Of a stretch of 64,000 bases of DNA, positions 19,161-26,950 are shown piece by piece. Source of the DNA: Desulfovibrio sp. JC022 (lineage in GTDB: Bacteria; Desulfobacterota; Desulfovibrionia; Desulfovibrionales; Desulfovibrionaceae); contig NZ_VOPZ01000005.1 of NCBI RefSeq assembly GCF_010470665.1, positions 124,001 to 188,000 of the forward strand, written 5' to 3'. Made by a program: the position numbers and the translations under genes. Under the pieces are notes generated by a model that was not told where the DNA came from, made no database searches, and was given only the letters and a program-made list of their open reading frames with translations. Every line of letters starts with the position of its first letter. Position 1 is the stretch's first letter.

Positions 19161-19480
19161 ATTTAACTCCAAGACTGAGATATAAATCAGCTTCGACCAT
19201 AAAACGGGGAGGAGCTTGGTTCAATTAAGCCCAGCTAACAAAAAGTAAAAAATACGATCTATAAATTCACACTATTAATATATCTTAACAATACAACGAA
19301 AAGTGCCACCTTTCGGAGCGGCCCCGGACACGTCGAGAAAGGTCGATTCATAAAAAAAACAGCCAGATCTGCGCGTCCCGCAATTTACTAAAATTATCCC
19401 GGAAGGTAATCAGCACATTGGATGAATCACAGCCCAACAAACAAATTGCCGGAACAAAGGCTCTAAGATATCCTCGCCCC
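19161..19480. other. Intergenic region before the alcohol dehydrogenase
   Basis: About 320 bp containing the divergent promoters of the small lipoprotein gene and the dehydrogenase. A GGAAGG at 19401-19406 could serve a TTG start at 19418. No RNA gene was seen. Confidence 0.4.
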
Positions 19481-20635
19481 ATGAACTTTCAATTTTCCAC
19501 CGCACCCAAAATCGTCTTCGGCCCGCAAACCGCCCGCACCATTCCCGAACATGCAGCAAACATGGGTAGTAATATCTGCCTTGTCACTGGAAAATCCCCG
19601 CAACGGATTCAATGGCTCATTGAGGAATTGCAGGAAAAAGGCTTGGCCCTGCATATAATATCCATCTCAGGAGAGCCGGACACGGAACTGATTGCCGAAC
19701 ATGCAACCAAAGCTCGCACCATGGGCTGCGATGTTGTTATTGCCATGGGCGGAGGAAGTGTACTGGACGCAGGCAAAGCCGTTGCAGCACTTATTCCCAA
19801 CACACGGGATGTGCTCGATTATCTGGAAGTTGTCGGCAAAGGCATGCCACTGGACAACACCCCCCTGCCGCTCATAGCAGCCCCAACCACATCCGGCACA
19901 GGTTCGGAAGTGACCAGCAACGCGGTCCTGCTCTGCGCCGAGCACAAGGTCAAAGTCAGCCTGCGCTCGACAGATATGATCCCGGATATTGCCGTGGTCG
20001 ATCCGCTACTGACCATCTCCGCCCCTCCGGCAGTAACTGCCGCCACCGGATTGGACGCCCTGACCCAGCTTATGGAGTCGTTTGTTTCAAAATTCGCCTC
20101 GCCCATTACCGACAGCCTCTGTCGCGAAGGCCTAAAACATGGCGCAAATTCCATGCTCAAAGCCTACAAAGACGGGCAGGACATAGAAGCCCGCACAGGC
20201 ATGGCCTTAGCGAGCCTCTTTTCGGGCATCACCCTCGCCAATGCAGGACTGGGAGCTGTGCACGGATTCGCCGCCCCGCTGGGAGGAGAATTCAAGGCCC
20301 CGCACGGAGCGGTCTGCGCAGCACTGTTACCTTATGTAATGGAAATAAATATCCGCGCCCTTAAGGAGCGTGATCCGCAAAACCCGGCACTCACCGCTTA
20401 TGAGGAAATTGCGCAAATCCTGACAGCAAGCGACGCAGCCCAAGCAGTGGACGGTATTGAATGGGTAAAAAATATCTGCTCAAAAATGAAAATCCCCGGA
20501 CTAAGAGAAATCGGAGTACAGAAAAAAGATTTTAAATCCCTAGCCGCCAAAGCCGCACGGGCCAGCAGCATGAAGGGAAATCCCATTGAATTGACTGAAG
20601 CAGAACTGTTGGAAATTTTAAATAAGGCTCTTTAA
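19481..20635 (+). CDS. Iron-containing alcohol dehydrogenase
   Basis: 384 residues, the usual length for family III iron-activated NAD(P)-dependent dehydrogenases. The N-terminus MNFQFSTAPKIVFG is typical. The nucleotide-binding GGGSVLDAGKAVA is followed by APTTSGTGSEVT and by metal-ligand histidines in GAVHGFAAPLGG and KAPHGAVC. It interconverts an alcohol and an aldehyde or ketone; the substrate is not readable. A TTG at 19418 with GGAAGG upstream would add 21 residues and cannot be excluded. It is monocistronic with a terminator downstream. Confidence 0.93.
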   Translation: MNFQFSTAPKIVFGPQTARTIPEHAANMGSNICLVTGKSPQRIQWLIEELQEKGLALHIISISGEPDTELIAEHATKARTMGCDVVIAMGGGSVLDAGKAVAALIPNTRDVLDYLEVVGKGMPLDNTPLPLIAAPTTSGTGSEVTSNAVLLCAEHKVKVSLRSTDMIPDIAVVDPLLTISAPPAVTAATGLDALTQLMESFVSKFASPITDSLCREGLKHGANSMLKAYKDGQDIEARTGMALASLFSGITLANAGLGAVHGFAAPLGGEFKAPHGAVCAALLPYVMEINIRALKERDPQNPALTAYEEIAQILTASDAAQAVDGIEWVKNICSKMKIPGLREIGVQKKDFKSLAAKAARASSMKGNPIELTEAELLEILNKAL

Positions 20636-20689
20636 AAAATACAATCGGAAGCGATATCCATTCATTAAAATAGAGCAACTAAACAAAAC

Positions 20690-20726
20690 AGAAAAGGCTC
20701 ACCCGACTTAGGGTAAGCCTTTTTCT
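20690..20726 (+). terminator. Terminator after the alcohol dehydrogenase
   Basis: A hairpin AAAAGGCTCACCC/GGGTAAGCCTTTTT with one internal mismatch, ending in a T-run. Confidence 0.85.
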
Positions 20727-20808
20727 ACATCCATGTTCACGACATATTTCCTTGTGTTGAATTAATACGCCGGACCGTGAATCCTTTCACAGCCATCATG
20801 ATGCTGAA

Positions 20809-21597
20809 TTACACGCTGGAACCGAGCAGGCTGCCGGCGGAAGCATTTGCTGTCTGCTCAGAATAAGCACGCATGGCCATGCGTTGCAGGACGGACTGCC
20901 CGGACTGTCCTTCTTCACCGGACTGCTGCTGATTCATATCACCCCGGCGACCGACGATGTCCTCGAGGGAAGTATCGCCGCTGGCAAAAGCCTGCTGCAA
21001 TTCATCAAGGGTTACTACGCCGTCCTGATTGTAATCATATTCATCATACTCTTCCTCCGCCTCTTCACTGGAAGAGCTTTCCGAACTGCCGGAAACAGCA
21101 TTACCCATACCTTCAGGCGGACGCATATTCTCCGCAATTTCCTCACTGGAAAGACTGCCGTCACCGTCAGAATCAAGAATACTGAAAAGCTCGTCTTCAA
21201 GCCCTGATTCTTTCTGACTGATAGCGCTGTCGCCGTCACTGTCCAGCTCTTCCATCAGGGAATCAATAAGATTCTGACCGCTGCCGCCGCCCATGGCAAT
21301 GGACATACTACCCATGGAAGCCTTCATCTGCTGCATCTTTTCCACATCAGCAAGAAGCTCTTCCTGCGAAAGAGAACCATCGCCATCAGAATCGATCATA
21401 TTAAAATGATCTTCACTGAACTTGGATTCAGACGCGCTCAGCAGCCCATCACCATCGCTATCCTGATCACTAAGCACGGAATCGACAAAATCTTCCGTGG
21501 AATCAAAATCTTCAGGACGCTTCATTTGATTCATCTGCTGCATCTGACTTGAAAACAGACTGCTGACCGACGAATCACCTATGCCGGAAACACTCAT
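20809..21597 (-). CDS. EF-hand protein with five predicted calcium loops
   Basis: 262 residues. Five EF-hand loops are visible: DQDSDGDGLLSA (about 44), DSDGDGSLSQEE (69), DSDGDSAISQKE (119), DSDGDGSLSSEE (142) and DYNQDGVVTLDE (188). A Ser/Glu-rich acidic linker separates the fourth and fifth. The remainder is Gln/Met/Ser-rich. No signal peptide is visible. The ATG at 21597 has AGGAGG upstream; a longer frame to 21615 would start inside that site. The family fits a calcium-binding or buffering protein. Its partner is unknown, and the gene stands alone. Confidence 0.88.
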   Translation of the reverse strand: MSVSGIGDSSVSSLFSSQMQQMNQMKRPEDFDSTEDFVDSVLSDQDSDGDGLLSASESKFSEDHFNMIDSDGDGSLSQEELLADVEKMQQMKASMGSMSIAMGGGSGQNLIDSLMEELDSDGDSAISQKESGLEDELFSILDSDGDGSLSSEEIAENMRPPEGMGNAVSGSSESSSSEEAEEEYDEYDYNQDGVVTLDELQQAFASGDTSLEDIVGRRGDMNQQQSGEEGQSGQSVLQRMAMRAYSEQTANASAGSLLGSSV

Positions 21598-21615
21598 GGT
21601 TGTCCTCCTGATCAA

Positions 21616-21839
21616 TTATTTACGAGAGGCAATATTTGCCTGTTCCTCTGTCTGACCGGGAATGAAGCAACAATGAAACCGGAATGTATTAAGAAATATT
21701 AATCTTACATTTATTTTTATTTAAGCAATAACCAGCCGTTATCCAATTGGTACCATCTGCACATTAATCTCCCTCTCTCCACGACCATATGTTATGATCT
21801 GCTAAGGTCTAAAATCCACTTTTCAACCGGAGGTAAAAC
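21616..21839. other. Intergenic region between divergent genes
   Basis: About 220 bp, AT-rich, between the EF-hand gene (minus) and a secreted-protein gene (plus). It holds the CCGGAGG site for the latter. Nothing else was recognised. Confidence 0.4.
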
Positions 21840-23033
21840 ATGCATCCCCACAAACGCTCCGTTTTGTTTATTTTGCTGACAGCTATATTTGTAATTTCCA
21901 GCGCACTGTCCGCTGCGGCATACGATGACTACGATTTCTGGATACAGACACCCACCGGCTGGACACACAACACTCAAGGGTTATCCGCAGACCTGAAAAA
22001 ACAGGTTATCTCCCCGGACCGCAACGCTTTCATTGAAGTATACGCAGCAGCGGGCAACAACCCCGGCCTGCAAGCCATTGCCGATGGTATGGAGCAGGGA
22101 ATCCTTCAACGGGGCGGCGCATATTTCCAAAACAGGATCGCCAGCCGGAATATTATGCAGGACAACCACGCGGCCATCTACCGGGAATACAGCTCACACT
22201 ACAACGGCAACAGACTGCACGCCTACGCCATTTTTACCTACGCTAACGGCGGGGCTATTGTGGCTATCGGGGTCTTTGCAGAATCATTTGCATCCCAATA
22301 CCAGAACCTTGTCCGGCAAAGCATCAACAGTCTGCGCTTCAGCCCGCCCCACACTGCGGGCACCGGCACTCCCTATGGATCATCGTCAGGGACGCCATAT
22401 GGCAAAACCAACGCATGTGAAAAAATGGTAGGAAAATGGAGATGGTTCACCGGATCACAGGCAGAATTTTACGCAGATGGACGTATGCCCGGAAACGGCA
22501 ACCATTGGGAATGCGTTAATCCGGCGCAGGGAAAGGTCAAAGTTATCTGGAGCAACGGAAAATGGATAGACAACCTGACCATCTCAGCCGACGGCAGCAG
22601 GGTCGACGGCCAGAATCAGATCGGAAACCGGGTCTGGGGGACAAGAATTTCAGGTCCGGCACAACCGTCATCTCCCCAAATACAACAGGTTGAAACTCCC
22701 CAGCAGCCAAGGCCGAAAATGAACTACGCCCGAAAGATAAGAGGAAATCTGGCCGCTGACTGGCGGCTGGCCCACGGAAGCCTTAAGGCCGGGACTTCGG
22801 ACCACCGGGGAGAATGGGAACTGAGCACAGTTTCCGGCACAACCCTTCGTTTCACTGATCCTTATAAAAAGGGCCAGCAACGTTATCGCGTAAAAATCTT
22901 GACCAAGGACGGACAAGTAGTGGAAGAAAGAGTTGTCGGCATGTCCGAGCACATCACTGTCAGCCCCGGTATTTATAAAATTCGCCTTTTCTCTGAGGGC
23001 GGCTACGCGGGCTGGAGGTGCGAATGGCATTAA
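21840..23033 (+). CDS. Secreted multi-domain protein of unknown function
   Basis: 397 residues with a signal peptide (VLFILLTAIFVISSALSAAA). The first domain (about 27-165) begins FWIQTPTGWTH and reads like a compact PsbP/DcrB-type fold, but this is tentative. A Gly/Ser/Thr/Pro linker (about 170-195) leads to a Trp-rich beta domain (GKWRWFTGSQAEFYADGR ... SNGKWIDNLTIS). A second Pro/Gln linker and a C-terminal beta domain (about 300-397) follow. CCGGAGG lies before the ATG. It is probably periplasmic or surface-exposed. A 52-residue zinc-ribbon gene starts 38 bp downstream and may be co-transcribed. Confidence 0.85.
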   Translation: MHPHKRSVLFILLTAIFVISSALSAAAYDDYDFWIQTPTGWTHNTQGLSADLKKQVISPDRNAFIEVYAAAGNNPGLQAIADGMEQGILQRGGAYFQNRIASRNIMQDNHAAIYREYSSHYNGNRLHAYAIFTYANGGAIVAIGVFAESFASQYQNLVRQSINSLRFSPPHTAGTGTPYGSSSGTPYGKTNACEKMVGKWRWFTGSQAEFYADGRMPGNGNHWECVNPAQGKVKVIWSNGKWIDNLTISADGSRVDGQNQIGNRVWGTRISGPAQPSSPQIQQVETPQQPRPKMNYARKIRGNLAADWRLAHGSLKAGTSDHRGEWELSTVSGTTLRFTDPYKKGQQRYRVKILTKDGQVVEERVVGMSEHITVSPGIYKIRLFSEGGYAGWRCEWH

Positions 23034-23071
23034 TCAGGGACACCTTTAACCGGCAATAATGCAGGAACAAC

Positions 23072-23230
23072 ATGTGGGGCATATACTCAAGTCTTCTGGC
23101 GGCCTTAAACCGCAAGCGTAAATGTTCGCAATGCGGCAAAGTCAACATCATCCGACTCAAAGATAAGGATAAGGCCGTAAAATGCAGCCAGTGCGGAAAA
23201 AACCTGCCGCCGCAGGGACCATCTGCGTAA
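23072..23230 (+). CDS. Small zinc-ribbon protein (52 residues)
   Basis: A short protein with two CxxC knuckles, CSQCGK at residues 18-23 and CSQCGK at 38-43. They are 17 residues apart and surrounded by Lys/Arg, which is a classic zinc ribbon. The start has AGGA 5 bases upstream. It lies 38 bp after the secreted-protein gene and ends 28 bp before a terminator, so the two share a transcript. It may bind nucleic acid or act as a small adaptor; no specific role can be assigned. Confidence 0.75.
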   Translation: MWGIYSSLLAALNRKRKCSQCGKVNIIRLKDKDKAVKCSQCGKNLPPQGPSA

Positions 23231-23258
23231 CAAAATATTCCTTACTTAAATATATAAT

Positions 23259-23290
23259 GGCGGAGCACAGGCTCCGCCGTTTTTGTTTTT
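23259..23290 (+). terminator. Terminator after the zinc-ribbon gene
   Basis: The stem GGCGGAGC/GCTCCGCC with a 4-base loop is followed by GTTTTTGTTTTT. Confidence 0.92.
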
Positions 23291-23336
23291 AAAAAAGGAG
23301 TTATTATTGTAAATAAGCATTTAAGGAATAAAAGGC

Positions 23337-24647
23337 ATGCAACACTTTCAAAAAATCTACACCAATCCGGCTACCCTACTGCTCTGGGCAATACTTATCA
23401 GCATACTCGTATTTGCAAGCCCTGCCACAGCCCAGAAACCAACCTTTGGGCCGGCCTTATTGAATGATGTGGATGAACCGGAAGAGAAGAAAAAGGAAAA
23501 AGAAAAGCGATCATTGATCATGCCTTACGCTTTCCGTTCGGACCAGATCGGCCTTGCGGGCGGTATTGCTGCGGGCATGAGCGGATTTCAGGACGGACAG
23601 ATGAGCATCTCCGGAACCGCCTATGCATCAGGCAAGGAAGCACTTTCAGGCATCGCCACTATCAACAATGCCCGCATGCCCTTTACGAACAGGCTTTTCC
23701 TCGACTTTGTCACCCTTGACGGCACCTACCCCGACCTCTGGGTCTATGATGCCCCGATTGAAGATCCCCGCGGCGGCTCTAATGATTCCAAAAAGAGCGA
23801 CCGCTACAGGGGCCGAGGCATAGACAACATGTTCGAGGCCACCTTCAAGTACGTATTGCCATGGGGACAAGCTGAAAAAAATCCGATCATCACTTACAAT
23901 CTAAAAGACGGACTACCCGTTGAAACCGCCAGCTCAGCTTGGAATGAAGGCTGGAACCCCTATGAGAATGGGCTGACCTATCTTGAATTTACCCCCTTCT
24001 ACCGCCATCAGGACGTTGATGACGGTGATGGACGCGGCAAACATCACTACAAGGGAATCGGAGCACGGCTTGGAATCCGCTACGACAACACCGACTTTCC
24101 CTTGACCCCGTCCAGCGGCAGCAAACAAAGATTGCAGATTTCGCAGAGTTTTGACGCGCTGACCCACGCGGACGCATGGACCTCCCTCGAGTTTGAATAC
24201 GGAAAATTCTTTTCACTGGGCGAAAGCGACATGGCCCGGCAAAGGGTAATCGCTTTGGGCTTTTGGACCAGTGCAGTGGCCTCGGACCATAAACCGCCAC
24301 CATGGGAAGGAGCCAGCCTTGGCGGACGTTACCGCATGCGCGGATTCGACGACAACCGCTTCTGGGACAAGGCCGCCATCTACTACAGTGCAGAATATCG
24401 CTACATTCCCAAATGGAATCCTTTAAAAGATCTAAAAATCGTCAAAGTAGACTGGCTGCAATTCATCCTCTTCGGCGAAATGGGGAGAGTCGCCCCGCAG
24501 TGGTCCATCAGCGAACTGCACACGGACATGAAATACGATGCCGGCTTCGGACTTGCCGCCTTTGTAAACAAATACCTCGGACGCATGGACTGGGCTTTTT
24601 CCAAAGAATCATGGCACATCCGGGTCGGAGTTTCACAATCGTTTTAG
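23337..24647 (+). CDS. BamA/TamA-like outer-membrane barrel protein
   Basis: 436 residues. A signal peptide (residues about 1-32) is followed by a short Lys/Glu-rich stretch (EEKKKEKEKRSL) and a beta barrel. The C-terminal half carries Omp85-type features: GIRYDNTDFPLTPSSGS, the RMRGFDDNRFWD segment that resembles the conserved (V/I)RG motif, and a final strand ending in Phe (RVGVSQSF) as needed for barrel insertion. No POTRA repeats are present, so this is the barrel-only surface-antigen type. Substrate or partner is unknown. Confidence 0.85.
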   Translation: MQHFQKIYTNPATLLLWAILISILVFASPATAQKPTFGPALLNDVDEPEEKKKEKEKRSLIMPYAFRSDQIGLAGGIAAGMSGFQDGQMSISGTAYASGKEALSGIATINNARMPFTNRLFLDFVTLDGTYPDLWVYDAPIEDPRGGSNDSKKSDRYRGRGIDNMFEATFKYVLPWGQAEKNPIITYNLKDGLPVETASSAWNEGWNPYENGLTYLEFTPFYRHQDVDDGDGRGKHHYKGIGARLGIRYDNTDFPLTPSSGSKQRLQISQSFDALTHADAWTSLEFEYGKFFSLGESDMARQRVIALGFWTSAVASDHKPPPWEGASLGGRYRMRGFDDNRFWDKAAIYYSAEYRYIPKWNPLKDLKIVKVDWLQFILFGEMGRVAPQWSISELHTDMKYDAGFGLAAFVNKYLGRMDWAFSKESWHIRVGVSQSF

Positions 24648-24804
24648 CTGTCAATTCGGCAAAACAGCAAAATTACATCCTTCTATAACAAGCACAGCGC
24701 ATTAATACTGCAAAACCTCACATATTCACATCTATTGCCTGTAATTCAAACTCCAAGACTCTATACATGTTTAAAATGTAGTGACTTTTTTACAGCGCGT
24801 AGTA

Positions 24805-24852
24805 TGCAGATTTCCTTTGGATTTACACTCTAAAGCTATAAAGGAATCTGCA
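24805..24852 (+). promoter_or_regulatory. Leader hairpin that would cover the recombinase ribosome binding site
   Basis: The left arm TGCAGATTTCCTTT (24805-24818) pairs with the right arm AAAGGAATCTGCA (24840-24852), with a single-base bulge. The right arm contains the AAGGA ribosome binding site and ends directly at the start codon (24853). Folded, it should limit translation of the recombinase. Alternatively the symmetry could be a protein-binding site. Confidence 0.6.
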
Positions 24853-25776
24853 ATGAAATTAGATAAATCAATCCACACCTTTCTTACTCACTGTGTGATA
24901 GAACGCAATCTCTCCGAATTGACACTCAAAGCATACAAAAAAGACCTTGCACAATTTACAAATTTCATACCGGACAATATTTATACCATTCATGAGATAA
25001 ATAAATTTACGCTTAGAGAGTACATTAAATATATTTCCGGAAAGTATAAGCCTAAAAGTATAAAACGAAAAGTAGCTACTCTTAAATCATTTTTCAATTT
25101 TATGGAACGAGATGACATTATCGAAACATCGCCATTTAGGAAAATTCATCTCAAAATTGACCGCTCTAAGACATTACCAAAAACAATTTCAAAGTCATCA
25201 ATAAAAACCCTTCTCAAATACACCTATATTGAACGTTCAAAATACAATCATAACAGCAGAGGTTACAGAGAAGCGACCCGTGACATCGCAATCATAGAAA
25301 CCCTGTTCATGACCGGAGTCAGGGTGTCCGAACTCTGCCAGATTACTGTTTCCGCCATGGATCTGATTAATGAGCAGATTAAAATTACCGGAAAAGGTAA
25401 AAAAGAAAGAGTCGTGCCCATATGCGCAAACAGCGCACTGCTGATCCTTAAAGAATATGAAGAACTCTACCGCGACAATTTCGTGCCGGATTCATCATTC
25501 TTCCTGAACAGAGACAACCGCCCCATCTCCGACCAGTCCGTACGGCGCATAATCCGCAAATACTGCGCCATATGCGGAATCCCGGAACATGTAACCCCGC
25601 ATATGTTCCGCCACACCATAGCCACCATGCTCCTGGAAAACGGAGTAGACATAAGAAACATCCAGACCCTGCTCGGCCACAGCTCACTTTCAGTCACGGA
25701 AATCTACACCCACGTAAGCCTCTCATCACAAAGGGAAATCCTGAGCATGCGCCATCCACGTAAGGATATTAATTGA
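24853..25776 (+). CDS. Tyrosine recombinase (XerC/XerD type), candidate invertase
   Basis: 307 residues from the ATG with AAGGA upstream; a GTG at 24781 is less likely. The N-terminal SAM-like core-binding domain (about 5-90) precedes the catalytic domain. All catalytic residues are present: Arg157 (FMTGVRVSEL), Lys181 (TGKGKKERVVP), His250 and Arg253 (HMFRHTIA), His276 (LLGHSSLS) and Tyr285 (TEIYTHV). The length and simple architecture fit Xer-like invertases as well as small integrases. The gene stops 25 bp before the left 31-bp inverted repeat, outside the repeat-bounded segment. No phage or conjugation genes accompany it. The N-terminal half is AT-rich compared with neighbouring genes. 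Confidence 0.93.
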   Translation: MKLDKSIHTFLTHCVIERNLSELTLKAYKKDLAQFTNFIPDNIYTIHEINKFTLREYIKYISGKYKPKSIKRKVATLKSFFNFMERDDIIETSPFRKIHLKIDRSKTLPKTISKSSIKTLLKYTYIERSKYNHNSRGYREATRDIAIIETLFMTGVRVSELCQITVSAMDLINEQIKITGKGKKERVVPICANSALLILKEYEELYRDNFVPDSSFFLNRDNRPISDQSVRRIIRKYCAICGIPEHVTPHMFRHTIATMLLENGVDIRNIQTLLGHSSLSVTEIYTHVSLSSQREILSMRHPRKDIN

Positions 25777-25801
25777 TGGAGGAGAGTTTGTTGGGAGGTA
25801 T

Positions 25802-25832
25802 CGATAACTAGGAATTATTGATGTCGAGAGAA
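25802..25832 (+). repeat. Left 31-bp inverted repeat (IR-L)
   Basis: Identical over 31 bases to the reverse complement of 29860-29890. It includes the AGGA ribosome binding site (25810-25813), the ATG at 25821 and the codons for M-S-R-E of the radical SAM gene. Flanking bases on both sides differ from the right copy, so the match ends sharply. Confidence 0.92.
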
Positions 25833-26945
25833 GGAAGAAAAGGCTCTGAATTAAAATTCTCACCGGATGAAATTGCAAAAGACAAGTTTTATCTTCTGAC
25901 GAAGGGTCTGAAAATAACTGAAGAGGCAACGAAAATAGTAGAGAGAAGTACTCTTGAATTCGCATTTTCAAAAGGTATTGCTGGGGGAATAGACTTAATT
26001 CTTCCATATAATATTCATGTGAGTGCCCCAATACTAGAAAAGTACACTCATGAAAGCGGCTACAAGTTAACTGCGATTAATTCTACGTTATATTTGTCAC
26101 ATCACGGGATAGAATTATATCCGGTGGAATTTATAAGTTCCCCTCAATTTCCCAAAAATGAAAAAGGTATAATTCTCAGTAAATATGGTAAAATTTATAC
26201 TGATAGACTCGGTATATCGATCGTTAAAGGATGTAAATTTGCCATGTTGGATGAAGGATGTAGATTTTGTGAGATAGGAAAAGCAAACAGCATTTCATTC
26301 AATTCAATCCAAGATGTAAAACAGCTTATAGATTACTGCGAAGCGAATGAATTAATCAATTTTAAGCATATACTGCTGACAGGCGGATGTGCATTTGATG
26401 AAATGTGGAGCAAACTAATATCCTTCATTAAAGAAATTTCAGCCCACACGAATCGACCAATATATTATATGACTCCTCCCGTTTCCGAAGCACGTTTGGA
26501 AGAAGTAAAAGAATGTGGAGTCTCAGAGATCGGCATGAATATCGAGTTATGGGATAGAAATATTGCTAAAGAGGTAATGCCAGGCAAGGGGAAATTTACA
26601 CGAGAAGAATATATTCAGTCATTGCGTCAGGCTGTCTCTTTGTTTGGTTCATCAGGAGAGGTTCGAAGCCTTTTAATCGTTGGTGTTGAGCCTGTCGAGA
26701 ACACATACGCGGCTGTGGATTATTTAAGTAAGATGAAAGTAATGCCAATCCTGTCTCCCTTGCGGCTGCTCAAAAATACAGAAATGAAAAATTATGTAGA
26801 GCCAGAGGCAGCGACACTATTTGAAGTTTGGAAAGAATGTCAAAAAATTTGCGAAAAGAACGAAATGACTCTCGGTCCCACTTGCAAAGCATGCCAAAAC
26901 AACACAATTACTGTTCCCGTTAACTCTTTATATAAATACTACTAA
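25821..26945 (+). CDS. Radical SAM protein with unusual cysteine spacing
   Basis: 374 residues. The probable cluster-binding cysteines lie in GCKFAMLDEGCRFCEIG at 138, 147 and 150, giving CX8CX2C rather than the usual CX3CX2C. A Gly-rich LLTGGC motif (185-190), as in the SAM-binding GGE region, follows, then barrel strands (IYYMTPPVS; EIGMNIELWD; LLIVGVEPVENT). The C-terminus has a further pair, CKAC (355-358), possibly for another metal site. The ATG at 25821 has AGGA 7 bases before it; both lie inside IR-L. It is followed after 5 bases by an ATP-grasp gene, so the two enzymes probably act in one pathway. Product unknown. Confidence 0.85.
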   Translation: MSREGRKGSELKFSPDEIAKDKFYLLTKGLKITEEATKIVERSTLEFAFSKGIAGGIDLILPYNIHVSAPILEKYTHESGYKLTAINSTLYLSHHGIELYPVEFISSPQFPKNEKGIILSKYGKIYTDRLGISIVKGCKFAMLDEGCRFCEIGKANSISFNSIQDVKQLIDYCEANELINFKHILLTGGCAFDEMWSKLISFIKEISAHTNRPIYYMTPPVSEARLEEVKECGVSEIGMNIELWDRNIAKEVMPGKGKFTREEYIQSLRQAVSLFGSSGEVRSLLIVGVEPVENTYAAVDYLSKMKVMPILSPLRLLKNTEMKNYVEPEAATLFEVWKECQKICEKNEMTLGPTCKACQNNTITVPVNSLYKYY

Positions 26946-26950
26946 TTATT

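Noticed and set aside
18825-19166. A 113-codon plus-strand frame after the TSCPD gene
   Set aside because: It starts inside a strong terminator and lacks a ribosome binding site; a small signal-bearing gene on the other strand explains the region better.
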